From contig NZ_JHXN01000004.1 in assembly GCF_000687755.1 (NCBI RefSeq), positions 1 to 64,000 of the forward strand: 64,000 bases of DNA, written 5' to 3'. A model generated the notes under the pieces. It was not told where the DNA came from. It was given only the letters and a program-made list of their open reading frames with translations, and did no database searches. A program made the translations under genes and the position numbers. Below are positions 37,557 through 47,430 of this stretch, piece by piece (the first letter of the stretch is position 1; each line of letters begins with the position of its first letter). Origin of the DNA: Taylorella asinigenitalis ATCC 700933. GTDB taxonomy: Bacteria > Pseudomonadota > Gammaproteobacteria > Burkholderiales > Burkholderiaceae_B.

Positions 37557-38804
37557 TTATAGGTTCAACAATAAACGTTGAGGGTCTTCTAAAGCCTCTT
37601 TCATAGCAAATAAGCCAAGAACAGCTTCACGACCGTCAATGATTCTGTGGTCATAAGAAAGAGCAAAGTAATTAACTGGACGTACAACTACTTGACCATT
37701 TTCTACAACAGCACGTTCGCGAGTTGCGTGAATACCTAAAATTGCTGATTGTGGTGGGTTAATGATTGGAGTAGACATCATTGAACCGAACACGCCACCG
37801 TTTGAAACAGTGAATGTACCACCTGTTAAATCGTCCAGACCTAACTTACCTTCTTTTGCTTTTTGACCAAATTCAGCGATAGTTTTTTCAATATCAGCAA
37901 AGCTTAGTTGATCGGCATTACGGATAATAGGAACTACCAAACCACGAGGGCTAGATACTGCAACGCCGATATCAAAATAACCGTGGTATACGATATCATT
38001 GCCATCTACAGAAGCGTTAAGGATTGGATATTTTTTAAGGCCATGAACAGCTGCTTTCACAAAGAAAGACATAAAGCCAAGCTTGATACCGTGCTCTTTT
38101 TCGAATGCTTCTTTATACTTCGCACGAAGGTCCATAACTGGTTTCATATTTACTTCATTAAAAGTAGTAAGAATTGCATTTTGTTGTTGAGATTGAATTA
38201 GGCGCTCAGCAACACGTGCACGCAAACGTGTCATAGGAATGCGCTCTTCGATGCGACCTTCCGTATTAGTAGACATAGGTGCAGATGATTTAGATTCGGA
38301 TTTAGATGCACCTTTAGAAGCACCCATTGCATCAGATTTAGTCACTCGACCATCGCGACCTGAACCTGCAACATCAGAAGCTTTCATATCTTTTTCAGCT
38401 AGGATATTGCGAGCTGCAGGGGAAGCGATATCTCCTTTTGAACCTGATTTTTGAGCTGCTGAATCATCAGATTTTGCTGCTGCAGCAGGTTCTTTACCTT
38501 GCTCTTTAGGGGCTGCTTCTTTTGGAGCTTCCTCTTTAGGAGCTGCCTTAGCTTCTGCTTTAGCTTCAGTATCGATTTTCGCTAAAACTTGGTCTGGTGT
38601 AACAGTTGCACCATCAGACTCAAGAATCTCAGTAATAACACCAGCTGATGGAGCAGGTACTTCAAGCACAACTTTATCTGTTTCAATTTCAACCAAAATA
38701 TCATCTACAGATACTTGATCACCTACTTTATATTTCCATTCGATAAGAGTACCCTCTGAAACTGACTCAGACAGCTGTGGTACCACTACATTAACAATTG
38801 ACAT
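37557..38804 (-). CDS. odhB: dihydrolipoamide succinyltransferase (E2 of 2-oxoglutarate dehydrogenase)
   Basis: Core of the 2-oxoglutarate dehydrogenase complex. It has 415 residues. An N-terminal lipoyl domain carries the lipoyl lysine K44 in VEIETDKVVLEVPAP. An Ala/Lys/Glu-rich linker (about 80-125) leads to the E1/E3-binding domain SPAARNILAEKDMKASDVAGSG-like stretch. The catalytic domain ends in SYDHRIIDGREAV with the active His. RBS GGAG lies upstream. It lies between odhA and lpd. Confidence 0.97.
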   Translation of the reverse strand: MSIVNVVVPQLSESVSEGTLIEWKYKVGDQVSVDDILVEIETDKVVLEVPAPSAGVITEILESDGATVTPDQVLAKIDTEAKAEAKAAPKEEAPKEAAPKEQGKEPAAAAKSDDSAAQKSGSKGDIASPAARNILAEKDMKASDVAGSGRDGRVTKSDAMGASKGASKSESKSSAPMSTNTEGRIEERIPMTRLRARVAERLIQSQQQNAILTTFNEVNMKPVMDLRAKYKEAFEKEHGIKLGFMSFFVKAAVHGLKKYPILNASVDGNDIVYHGYFDIGVAVSSPRGLVVPIIRNADQLSFADIEKTIAEFGQKAKEGKLGLDDLTGGTFTVSNGGVFGSMMSTPIINPPQSAILGIHATRERAVVENGQVVVRPVNYFALSYDHRIIDGREAVLGLFAMKEALEDPQRLLLNL

Positions 38805-38830
38805 AAAAAACTCCTTAAAAATTAAAATTC

Positions 38831-41674
38831 TTAAAATACGGTATCAAGTTTTTCAGCAAAGGCTTGCTCTACAAGGGCTTTTTGCTGAGCTTTATGAACG
38901 CCTGCATAACCAGTTGCTGGAGATGATGAAGGCTCACGTCCTGCATATGACAATGTTTGATTTTCAGTCATATTATCAATTACGTGATGTAATACGTAAT
39001 TCCAAGCACCTTGGTTTTGATGTTCGTCTTGAACCCATACTACTTCAGGAGCTTTTGAATATTTATCCATCTCAGCTGCAAATGCATCTTTAGGGAATGG
39101 ATACAATTGCTCTAAACGTAGAATAGCAACATCATTGCGATTGAACTCTTTACGTCCATTTACCAAGTCATAATAAACTTTACCAGTACACACTAAAACG
39201 CGTTTAACGTTTTGTGGTTTGATCTCAGGATCCACTTCACCAATAACAGTTTTGAATGATCCTTCAGACAAATCTGTTAATGGGAATGAAGCATCTTTAT
39301 TACGTAGCAATGATTTAGGAGTAAAGATAATAAGAGGCTTACGAATATTACGTAGCATTTGACGACGTAATGCATGGAACATTTGACCACCATTTGAAGG
39401 TTGAATGCATTCCATATTTTCGTCAGCACATAATTGTAAGAAGCGTTCGATACGAGCTGAAGAGTGTTCTGGCCCTTGACCTTCATAACCATGAGGAAGC
39501 AACATAACTAAGCCGCACTGAACTCCCCATTTAGCTTCACCTGATGCAATAAACTGGTCAATCATAACTTGTGCACCATTTACAAAGTCACCGAATTGAC
39601 CTTCCCATAGTGTTAAACCTTCAGGTTCTGCAGTTGCATAACCATATTCAAAACCAAGGGCTGCTTCTTCTGATAAGACTGAGTTAAGTACTACAAACTC
39701 ACCTTGTTTTTCAGAAATATGATTTAGAGGAATATAAGTGAAATCAGGTTTTTCAGGATTTTGATCATGTAAAACTGCATGTCTGTGGGTAAATGTACCA
39801 CGACCTGCATCCTCACCAGCTAAACGGATTGGATATCCATCATTAACTAAGGTTGCATAAGCTAAGTGCTCACCCATACCCCAGTCAAGATTCATTTCAC
39901 CTTTACCCATAGCCGCACGATCAGCTAATAATTTCTCAACGATTTTGTGTGGAACAAAACCTTCTGGAACTGTAGTGATTTTTTTAGATAAATCTTTAAG
40001 AACTTCAAGAGAAACTTTAGTATCAGCTTTATCGGTATAAGGTTTACCTTTGTACTCATCCCATTTAGGAGCGTGGTCAACAACATGTGAATCGTTAACT
40101 TTTTCATTACCCACACCTTTGTCCATAAGAGTGCGGTAAGAAGAGACCATCTCTTCAGGTTTACTTTGCTCTAATGTACCTTCAGCAACTAATGCATCTG
40201 CATACACTTTACGAGAACCAGGATGTTTTGCAACTGCACGATACATTTCAGGTTGAGTGAGTGCTGGAGTATCTTGTTCGTTGTGACCTAATTTACGATA
40301 GCAAACGATATCGATAAATACATCGTTTTCGAATTTTTCACGATATTCAACAGCAAGTTCAGAAACAAATGCAACGCCTTCAGGATCATCTGCATTTACG
40401 TGGAATATAGGACAATCAACCATTTTCGCTATATCAGTACAAAATGCTGATGAACGTGACTCTTCGTGAAGTGATGTTGTAAAGCCGATTTGGTTATTAA
40501 TTACGATATGAACAGTACCACCGCATCCATAGAATTTAGTGAGCGATAGGTTTAATGTTTCCTGCACAACACCTTGACCGATAACAGCCGCATCACCATG
40601 CACTAAAACTGGAAGAATTTCTTTTTTAGATTGGTAACGATACTGACGAGAATGTGCAATTCCAGATACAACAGGATTTACCACCTCTAGGTGCGATGGG
40701 TTATAAGCCAAATCGATAAACATAGGTCCATGTTCAGTATCGATTGTAGATGTAAAGCCATTATGGTATTTAACGTCACCTGCTTTGAGGTTAGTAGCAT
40801 ATTTACCTTCGAATTCATCAAATAAAACTGAAGGAGCTTTACCCATAATATTTACAAGCATATTTAGGCGACCACGGTGAGCCATACCAACTACCAACTC
40901 TTTCACACCTTTGCTTGCCGCATGCTGCACAACCGCATCCATACTTACTACAAAGCTCTCCCCGCCTTCGAGTGAGAAGCGTTTTTGGCCAACATATTTA
41001 GTGTGAAGATATTTTTCTAGCCCTTCAGCTTCAGTTAATTGATGAAGAATATTTAGTTTTTGCTCTTTTGAGTAGCTAGGTTTAGATTTAACTGACTCTA
41101 ACTTTTCTTGAAGCCATTTTTTCGCATCGTGGTTGGCAATGTACATGTATTCTACGCCAACTGTATTTGCGTATGTGTCTTGTAAAGATTTAAGCAAATC
41201 GCGAAGTTTCATTGATTTTTTACCGAAGAATGTGTCATCGGTAACGAATTCTTGATCCATATCCGCTTCAGTTAAGCCGTGATATTTTGGATCTAATTCA
41301 GGAACTTCAGGGTATTTTTGAAGTTTTAGTGGGTCAACTTTTGCTACTAATGCACCTAAACGACGATAAGCAGAAATTAATCTTTCTACTAAATGTTGTT
41401 TAGAATTTGAAGCACCGCCGCTTACCGCTGGTGTGTAAAGAGCGTTTTGTTTTGCTTTTTCTGCTAGATTTTCAATTACAGCAGTGTGATTTTTGTCTTT
41501 AGAGCTAGTAGAACCATCTACTGCAGGCTCCTTAGATAATTTATCAAAATATTGCTTCCAACTATCATCTACAGAGGAAGGGTCTTCGAGGTATAGCTCA
41601 TATTGCTCTTCAACATAAGACATATTACCGCCGAATAAATACGAGTTTTCTCGTTTTTCATCCATCGTTTTCAT
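38831..41674 (-). CDS. odhA: 2-oxoglutarate dehydrogenase E1 component
   Basis: Thiamine-diphosphate enzyme of the TCA cycle. It has 947 residues. The N-terminal NSYLFGGNMSYVEEQYELYLEDP is the E2-binding tail. VVGMAHRGRLNMLVNIMGK, HGDAAVIGQGVVQETLNLS (ThDP region) and NQIGFTT are typical of the family, and the C-terminal half has VMLLPHGYEGQGPEHSSARIERFLQ. It is first gene of the odhA-odhB-lpd operon. The 174-base spacer to maeB must hold its promoter; a small stem AGGGTT/AACCCT lies at 41705-41726 in its leader. Confidence 0.97.
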   Translation of the reverse strand: MKTMDEKRENSYLFGGNMSYVEEQYELYLEDPSSVDDSWKQYFDKLSKEPAVDGSTSSKDKNHTAVIENLAEKAKQNALYTPAVSGGASNSKQHLVERLISAYRRLGALVAKVDPLKLQKYPEVPELDPKYHGLTEADMDQEFVTDDTFFGKKSMKLRDLLKSLQDTYANTVGVEYMYIANHDAKKWLQEKLESVKSKPSYSKEQKLNILHQLTEAEGLEKYLHTKYVGQKRFSLEGGESFVVSMDAVVQHAASKGVKELVVGMAHRGRLNMLVNIMGKAPSVLFDEFEGKYATNLKAGDVKYHNGFTSTIDTEHGPMFIDLAYNPSHLEVVNPVVSGIAHSRQYRYQSKKEILPVLVHGDAAVIGQGVVQETLNLSLTKFYGCGGTVHIVINNQIGFTTSLHEESRSSAFCTDIAKMVDCPIFHVNADDPEGVAFVSELAVEYREKFENDVFIDIVCYRKLGHNEQDTPALTQPEMYRAVAKHPGSRKVYADALVAEGTLEQSKPEEMVSSYRTLMDKGVGNEKVNDSHVVDHAPKWDEYKGKPYTDKADTKVSLEVLKDLSKKITTVPEGFVPHKIVEKLLADRAAMGKGEMNLDWGMGEHLAYATLVNDGYPIRLAGEDAGRGTFTHRHAVLHDQNPEKPDFTYIPLNHISEKQGEFVVLNSVLSEEAALGFEYGYATAEPEGLTLWEGQFGDFVNGAQVMIDQFIASGEAKWGVQCGLVMLLPHGYEGQGPEHSSARIERFLQLCADENMECIQPSNGGQMFHALRRQMLRNIRKPLIIFTPKSLLRNKDASFPLTDLSEGSFKTVIGEVDPEIKPQNVKRVLVCTGKVYYDLVNGRKEFNRNDVAILRLEQLYPFPKDAFAAEMDKYSKAPEVVWVQDEHQNQGAWNYVLHHVIDNMTENQTLSYAGREPSSSPATGYAGVHKAQQKALVEQAFAEKLDTVF

Positions 41675-41848
41675 ATCACACCATCTAAGTTGTTACAAAG
41701 AAATAGGGTTACCTAAGGAAAACCCTAATAAGTTGCGATTAGTATACTACTCACATATTACTAATTACGTAACAAATCCTAATTTTAGAATTAAAATACA
41801 TGAAATTTTAGACAAGCAACAATTTAAATAATTACACAGGAATTATTA

Positions 41849-44125
41849 ATGTCCATTGACTCAAAAAAATCTGCACTACTCTACCACGAATTACCAATTC
41901 CAGGAAAAATTTCCGTTGTTCCTACTAAAAGTATGGCTAATCAAGATGATTTATCGCTTGCATATTCTCCAGGCGTTGCCCATGCTTGTATGGAAATTTA
42001 TGAACAAGGCGAATCAGCCGCTGCTAAATATACTTCAAGAGCAAATTTAGTAGGAGTAATCTCTAACGGTACCGCTGTTCTAGGTTTAGGTAATATTGGA
42101 CCACTAGCTTCTAAACCTGTAATGGAAGGAAAAGGCTGTCTATTCAAAAAGTTCGCTAATATCGATGTTTTCGATATTGAACTTGCCGAAAATGACCCAG
42201 ACAAATTAGTGGATATTATTGCTGCACTCGAACCAACTTTAGGCGGAGTAAATCTTGAGGATATAAAAGCACCTGAATGTTTTTATATTGAGAAAAAACT
42301 TCGTGAACGAATGAATATCCCTGTATTTCATGATGATCAACATGGTACAGCAATTATTTCATCCGCAGCTTTAATAAATGGTCTTAAGCTAGTAAATAAA
42401 GACATTTCACAAATCAAAATGGTCGTATCTGGGGCTGGTGCTGCAGCTATTGCTTGTCTAGACTTAATGGTTAATTTAGGGTTAAATCGTTCAAACATAT
42501 ACGTTTGCGACTCTAAAGGAGTTATTTACGAAGGTCGTGACGAAAAAATGGATCCATCAAAAGCACGTTATGCACAAAAAACAGATGCAAGAACATTGGC
42601 AGATGTGATTGTTGGGGCCGATGCATTTTTAGGATGTTCTGCTAAAGGTGTATTAAAACCTGAGATGGTTAAAACAATGGCTGAGAACCCTTTAATTCTC
42701 GCACTTGCAAACCCTGACCCTGAAATTACGCCTGAAGAAGCTAAAGCAGCGCGTCCTGACGTAATCATTGCCACAGGGAGATCTGATTATCCTAATCAAG
42801 TAAATAATGTACTTTGCTTCCCATTTATTTTCCGTGGGGCTTTGGATGTAGGGGCAACTTCGATAAATGAAGAAATGAAGCAGGCTTGCGTATATGCGAT
42901 TGCGGACCTTGCTCAGGCTGAGCTTAGCGATGAGGTTGCGACGGCATATGAGGGGCAAGATTTGAATTTTGGGCCTGAATATATTATTCCTAAGCCATTC
43001 GATCCGAGACTAATCGTAAAAGTGGCTCCAGCTGTGGCTAAGGCTGCGATGGAATCTGGAGTTGCACGCAAGCCAATTGAGGATTTGGAAGAGTATCGCG
43101 ATAAATTGCTCGAGCATGTATATCGCTCTGGTCATCTGATGCAACCCCTATTTAAACTTGCAAAAGATGAGCCGAAAAGAGTGATTTTTGCTGATGGAGA
43201 GGATCACCGTGTGATTAGAGCAGCTCAGACGATTGTGGACGAGGGCATTGCCATCCCATATATTGTGGGACGTCCGCATAAAATTCAAGAGCAAATCGAA
43301 AAACATGGATTGCGTCTTCAGGATGGTCAAAATTTCTTTATCATTAATCCTGATGACCACGACTATTATGAAGATGCGTGGAAGCGCTATCTGAAACTCA
43401 ATAATCGCAAAGGTGTGACCCCTGCAATCGCAAAGGCTATTGTTCGCAAGCATAATACGCTACTTGGCACGCTATTGCTTGATCTTGGGATTGTGGATGC
43501 GATGATATGCGGTATCTCTTCGCGTTGGGATAATCAACTTGCATATGTTCGCGATATTATTGGATTGCGTGATGGATGCAAGCATTTTGCGACTATGAAT
43601 GTAATTATTATGCCTAACGAAACTCTATTCCTTGCGGATACGCAGGTGAACGTAGATCCTGATGCGGATACAGTTGCGGAGATTACATTGATGGCGGCTG
43701 AGGAGATGCGACGCTTCGGTATTGTGCCTAAGGTGGCTCTACTGGCTACATCGAACTTTGGTAGCCGCACAAATGCTAATGCTCGCAAAATGGCTGAGGC
43801 TTTGGAGATTGTACGCACAAAAAATCCTGACCTTGAAATTGACGGCGAGATGCATGCTGATGCTGCTTTGAATCAGAGGATTCGTTTAGAGGCATGTCCG
43901 AACAGTACATTGACAGGGGCGGCGAATTTGTTGATTATGCCTAACTTAGAAGCGGGAAATATTTCTTATAATCTTTTAAAAATGACTAGTGGAAATGGTA
44001 TTACGATGGGCCCTATTCTCTTAGGTGCACGTAAGCCAGTGCATATCATGACTACTAGCTCAACCACTCGCAGAATTGTGAATTTAACTGCTCTTGCAGT
44101 AATTGATGCCCAGAAAGCTAGTTAA
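41849..44125 (+). CDS. maeB: NADP-dependent malic enzyme with C-terminal phosphotransacetylase-like domain
   Basis: Oxidative decarboxylation of malate to pyruvate with NADPH. It has 758 residues, the long MaeB form. Residues 1-430 are the malic enzyme part ([38 protein letters not shown](P) motif [17 protein letters not shown]). Residues 430-758 are a PTA-like domain ([37 protein letters not shown]) that is usually regulatory. RBS AGGAA precedes the ATG. Codon choice seems to shift to more G/C-ending codons after about 42830, compared with the AT-rich first third. Confidence 0.95.
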   Translation: MSIDSKKSALLYHELPIPGKISVVPTKSMANQDDLSLAYSPGVAHACMEIYEQGESAAAKYTSRANLVGVISNGTAVLGLGNIGPLASKPVMEGKGCLFKKFANIDVFDIELAENDPDKLVDIIAALEPTLGGVNLEDIKAPECFYIEKKLRERMNIPVFHDDQHGTAIISSAALINGLKLVNKDISQIKMVVSGAGAAAIACLDLMVNLGLNRSNIYVCDSKGVIYEGRDEKMDPSKARYAQKTDARTLADVIVGADAFLGCSAKGVLKPEMVKTMAENPLILALANPDPEITPEEAKAARPDVIIATGRSDYPNQVNNVLCFPFIFRGALDVGATSINEEMKQACVYAIADLAQAELSDEVATAYEGQDLNFGPEYIIPKPFDPRLIVKVAPAVAKAAMESGVARKPIEDLEEYRDKLLEHVYRSGHLMQPLFKLAKDEPKRVIFADGEDHRVIRAAQTIVDEGIAIPYIVGRPHKIQEQIEKHGLRLQDGQNFFIINPDDHDYYEDAWKRYLKLNNRKGVTPAIAKAIVRKHNTLLGTLLLDLGIVDAMICGISSRWDNQLAYVRDIIGLRDGCKHFATMNVIIMPNETLFLADTQVNVDPDADTVAEITLMAAEEMRRFGIVPKVALLATSNFGSRTNANARKMAEALEIVRTKNPDLEIDGEMHADAALNQRIRLEACPNSTLTGAANLLIMPNLEAGNISYNLLKMTSGNGITMGPILLGARKPVHIMTTSSTTRRIVNLTALAVIDAQKAS

Positions 44126-44146
44126 ATTTAACGCATAACAAGTGAT

Positions 44147-44184
44147 AAAAAACCCAGCTCTACGAAAGAACTGGGTTTTTATTT
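44147..44184. terminator. bidirectional terminator between maeB and gltS
   Basis: AACCCAG (44151-44157) pairs with CTGGGTT (44171-44177), with an A-run before and a T-run after (TTTTTATTTT on the plus strand, TTTTTTATC on the minus). It sits between the convergent ends of maeB and gltS. Confidence 0.88.
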
Positions 44185-44207
44185 TGGAACTTATTTTGAT
44201 ATCACTT

Positions 44208-45413
44208 TTACATCATGCCTTTAGCTACATTTAGGAAGAATGTTATCGCTATAGCGTTTGTGATATTACTTATAAATCCGCCAATTAGTGGCACTATAAA
44301 AAAAGCGATTTTCGAGTTTCCGTATTTCGAGCAAACAGATGTCATAGTGGCCATGGATACTGGAACTGCCCCTAAACCAAAACCTGAATGCCCTACCGCA
44401 ATTACAGCACTATCATAGTTTTTTCCGCACATACGATAAGTTATAAACATTACAAATAAATAAATAAGCACTAATTGCAAAGCCAATATTGTAATTAGAG
44501 GAATTGCTAGATCTGCTAATTGCCAAAGTTTCATAGTAATTATCGATAATGAAACGAATACCGACAATGCAATAGCTCCAACTATATCAATACTTTCATA
44601 AAGTGCTTGATGATCTCCCTTTCTTGCATCAAGTACAAAACGAACAATGATGCCACCAAACATACTCATTACGTGAATTGGAAGATTTACATCAGGCATT
44701 AGTTCTTTAAATATAAAAAACAAAGTTTGACCAATACCGCAGGCAATTAATAGAGCAAAAAATGCTGTAAGTGCACGTTTTTGACTAACCAAATTTTGAA
44801 CAGCATCTGTGTGCGTCACAATCTCACTACCCGATGCTTTCAAACCATGCTTCTCAATCAAACGACGTCCGATAGGACCACCCATAATACAACCTGCAAC
44901 CAGGCCAAATGTAGCTGCAGCGACTGCAACCTCTACTGCCCCTACTCCGCCCATGCTTTCAGCAACAGGACCGAAACTCGCAGAATTACCGTGCCCACCT
45001 GTCAATGGTGTTGATCCTGCCATTAAAGCAACTAGAGGATTCATACCCATCGCATCACCTACAAATAGTGCAAGGACATTTTGAAGAACTGCCAATACAG
45101 CCGCTAATATTGAAAAAATTAAAACAAGTTTGCCACCCCGTTTTAAAAGATTTAAGCTAGCTGATAAACCCATAGCCGCAAAAAATACGTTGTAAAAAAA
45201 TGTGTTCATCGCTTTATAGTCAAAGTTAAACGTAATTAAATCTAGACTATGTAGAATTGTAGTTATGATGGCTATAAGAGAGCCACCAACTACTGCTGCT
45301 GGAATACAGTATTTTCTAAAAATTGGAAATTTTTTGAGTAGATACTCACCAAGATAGATACTGATTACTGCTAGGGCTAAAGTTTGGAAAACTCCTACGT
45401 TTAATGTACTCAT
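44208..45413 (-). CDS. gltS: sodium/glutamate symporter
   Basis: Inner-membrane Na+/glutamate carrier. It has 401 residues with about 10-12 membrane segments. The ESS-family loops GSTPLTGGHGNSASFGPVAE and AVGHSGFGLGAVPVSMATM (two re-entrant Gly-rich loops) are clear. Single gene, convergent with maeB and divergent from the unknown gene at 45570. No transport partner is needed. Confidence 0.94.
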   Translation of the reverse strand: MSTLNVGVFQTLALAVISIYLGEYLLKKFPIFRKYCIPAAVVGGSLIAIITTILHSLDLITFNFDYKAMNTFFYNVFFAAMGLSASLNLLKRGGKLVLIFSILAAVLAVLQNVLALFVGDAMGMNPLVALMAGSTPLTGGHGNSASFGPVAESMGGVGAVEVAVAAATFGLVAGCIMGGPIGRRLIEKHGLKASGSEIVTHTDAVQNLVSQKRALTAFFALLIACGIGQTLFFIFKELMPDVNLPIHVMSMFGGIIVRFVLDARKGDHQALYESIDIVGAIALSVFVSLSIITMKLWQLADLAIPLITILALQLVLIYLFVMFITYRMCGKNYDSAVIAVGHSGFGLGAVPVSMATMTSVCSKYGNSKIAFFIVPLIGGFISNITNAIAITFFLNVAKGMM

Positions 45414-45569
45414 TTTGCTCGCTCTATTTATTAAATTACAGGAATGATATCAGAGCAAACTAATAAAAAAAGTTCGTGATTTCCCTAGATTATTAACTGG
45501 ACAAATTTATCCCACCTCTTTTAGTTAAAATCAAAATGCGTTATGTTTTACATATGAAGGGAGAAAACA

Positions 45570-45800
45570 ATGAACGAACCTAAAAGCTATCTATCAGCAG
45601 AACGCAAACATGAAATTCTTAATCCAAAACCTAATATGGAATTCCTTTATTTATGCGAGGCTTATGAAGCTATCAAGGCTAATGATAAGGAAAGTTTTTG
45701 GGGTTGGTTAAAAAAGGTCAAACTTACACCTGGAAATGTTAAATACATCAAAGATGTATATGGTGAAGAGTTTTTTGATAAACAGGGATTTAAGTATTAA
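45570..45800 (+). CDS. unknown small protein (76 aa)
   Basis: No recognised family. The 76 residues are soluble, with aromatic-rich spots (MEFLYLCEAYEAIKAND, ESFWGWLKKVKLTPGNVKYI). RBS AAGGGAGAAAAC precedes the ATG, which supports translation. The next gene begins 2 bases after its stop, so the two are an operon. The pair is AT-rich and sits between gltS and an accessory catabolic cluster, which suggests transfer. A two-gene toxin-antitoxin arrangement is possible from size and spacing but no motif supports it. Confidence 0.65.
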   Translation: MNEPKSYLSAERKHEILNPKPNMEFLYLCEAYEAIKANDKESFWGWLKKVKLTPGNVKYIKDVYGEEFFDKQGFKY

Positions 45801-45802
45801 GG

Positions 45803-46318
45803 ATGAAGGACAGTATTCAATCATTAGTGTTAATTGAAAGCCAATATATCGACTTACTGCAAAACACAGAAACTTTTTTAATTTTAGACTTAGTTAGAGG
45901 TTCTATAAATAAAGTTTTGCATTTATCAATAGATGAAAAAGACATTAGTTTAATTCTAAATAATGAATATCAAATAATCAAAAACGATTTTGAAAAACAT
46001 GCTAACACTAAAATCATGAAAAGTAGCTTAAAGGAGGCATTATTTGATTTGAAAATAATTAATGAAAATTTAAATTGTGTAAAAAATAAATCCGATTACA
46101 AAATTGTAAATGAAGCTTATCAAAAACCTAAAAATAGAAAAAACGGACTCCCATATGATGAAGCTAGGCAATCTATAGCCAGCCACAAAAGTAGACTAGA
46201 AAATCTTCTAAAGTCCAAATCTTCTAAAAGTGAAAAAATTATTCTTAAATCCCGTATTAATGGAATTGAGGTTATTCACGACATGTATAAAATTCTACAA
46301 AGCAAAGCCCTAGATTAA
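45803..46318 (+). CDS. unknown protein (171 aa), operon partner of the 76-aa gene
   Basis: No recognised family. The 171 residues are strongly charged and mostly helical, rich in Lys, Asn, Ile and Ser. They include long Lys/Ser stretches such as LKSKSSKSEKIILKSR near residues 136-151. No membrane segment or signal peptide. It starts 2 bases after the upstream stop with AAGGA just before it, so it is probably translationally coupled. Its AT content is higher than that of neighbours. It is convergent with the hydratase gene. Confidence 0.65.
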   Translation: MKDSIQSLVLIESQYIDLLQNTETFLILDLVRGSINKVLHLSIDEKDISLILNNEYQIIKNDFEKHANTKIMKSSLKEALFDLKIINENLNCVKNKSDYKIVNEAYQKPKNRKNGLPYDEARQSIASHKSRLENLLKSKSSKSEKIILKSRINGIEVIHDMYKILQSKALD

Positions 46319-46328
46319 AAACCACCCG

Positions 46329-47141
46329 TCACCCAAAATTTGCTGAAACTCCCCCTATTCCATCTATACTCACTGTAAATTTTTTACCTGCTTCAACCTT
46401 AACCGCAGGTCCTAATGCCCCAGTAATTATGAATTCCCCTGATTGAAGCGGATTTTCACGACTGACCATAAAATTTGCTAGCCAGATAAGAGCATTTAGA
46501 GGATGTCTTAAACAATCGCGACCATACCCACTTGAAACAATATCGCCATCACACATCATATTCATTTTGCAATTTTCCAGGTCAGCATCAGAAAATCTAA
46601 CAGGCCTAGCACCTAGTACTACTCCAGCGTTTGAAGAATTATCTGCGATGATATCGTATACACCCTGAACACCGCCTTCGTAGCGACTATCGACTATTTC
46701 TATAGCTGGTAGAACATAATCAATCGCATTGATAATATCTACAATTGTGATTCTCTCTTTATTCAAATCCCTCTTTAGGACAACCGCTATTTCACCCTCA
46801 ATAAGCGGATTTTCCCAATACCTAAGGTCAAATGTATTATTGGTTCCAAATACATCATTGTCAAAAATAAATCCTGAAATCGGAGAAGAGAAATTAAATT
46901 TTTTCTGAATCACCTTTGAAGTTAAGCCAATTTTTCTTCCAACAATTTTGAGACCATATTGAAGATTCCTAGCGGTAACATACTCTTGTATTTTGTAGGC
47001 TGCGTCCTCGCTTTCAAATATATCTAAGTTATCCCAATCAATTCCAGATGTCTTCTCTATAGATCCTACCAGCTGACGGCTAAATCTAGCATTAAATAAT
47101 TTACTTGAATATGACTTAAAAAATTTCTCATTAAAGCTCAT
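46329..47141 (-). CDS. 2-keto-4-pentenoate hydratase family protein
   Basis: Fumarylacetoacetase-fold hydratase of the MhpD/HpaH/DmpE type, which adds water to 2-hydroxypenta-2,4-dienoates in meta-cleavage of aromatics. I start at ATG 47141 because GGGAG lies just upstream and the longer frame to 47183 overlaps the amidohydrolase remnant. It has 270 residues. GRKIGLTSKVIQ, PLIEGEIAVVL (metal ExE) and LPAIEIVDSR are the conserved motifs. No ring-cleavage dioxygenase or aldolase is nearby, so the pathway is incomplete here. Confidence 0.83.
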   Translation of the reverse strand: MSFNEKFFKSYSSKLFNARFSRQLVGSIEKTSGIDWDNLDIFESEDAAYKIQEYVTARNLQYGLKIVGRKIGLTSKVIQKKFNFSSPISGFIFDNDVFGTNNTFDLRYWENPLIEGEIAVVLKRDLNKERITIVDIINAIDYVLPAIEIVDSRYEGGVQGVYDIIADNSSNAGVVLGARPVRFSDADLENCKMNMMCDGDIVSSGYGRDCLRHPLNALIWLANFMVSRENPLQSGEFIITGALGPAVKVEAGKKFTVSIDGIGGVSANFG

Positions 47142-47142
47142 A

Positions 47143-47430
47143 TTATCTCCCACAATAATGCTTAGCCACTTGTACAAAAACACTTGCCGCTACTTCTATA
47201 TTCTCGTCACGAAAGTCGTATTTTTCGTTGTGCAGATATTCGGAATCGAGACCATTGCCAACGAAAAAATAACACCCAGGCACGGCCTGCAAAAAGAATG
47301 CAAAGTCTTCTGCCCCTAGGGTAGGCATGTTGTCCATTTTATGCACTTTTTCCTCTAACAATGCCCCCGCAGCCGCCTCCATTACTAAAGCAGAGACTTC
47401 CTTCCCCTCTAACGATATACCAGATTTTTA
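47143..47430 (-). pseudogene. remnant of M20D amidohydrolase (hippurate hydrolase-like), C-terminus only
   Basis: The frame reads KVHKMDNMPTLGAEDFAFFL and then QAVPGCYFFVGNG, LHNEKYDFRDENI and a normal-looking C-terminus. This matches the last 80 or so residues of M20D amidohydrolases, including the GAEDF metal-ligand Glu. The catalytic N-terminal 300 residues are missing: upstream the frame meets an in-frame TAA near 47428 inside the end of the MFS gene. No start codon with a ribosome site is seen. A deletion has probably fused the tail to the MFS gene's 3' end. The stop abuts the hydratase start, so it once was part of that operon. Confidence 0.8.

Noticed and set aside
34933-45512. 15-base match TGGACAAATTTATCC at 34933 and 45498, both intergenic and nearly palindromic
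   Set aside because: In AT-rich DNA several 15-mer matches are expected by chance in a window of this size. Two copies are too few to call an operator or IS end.
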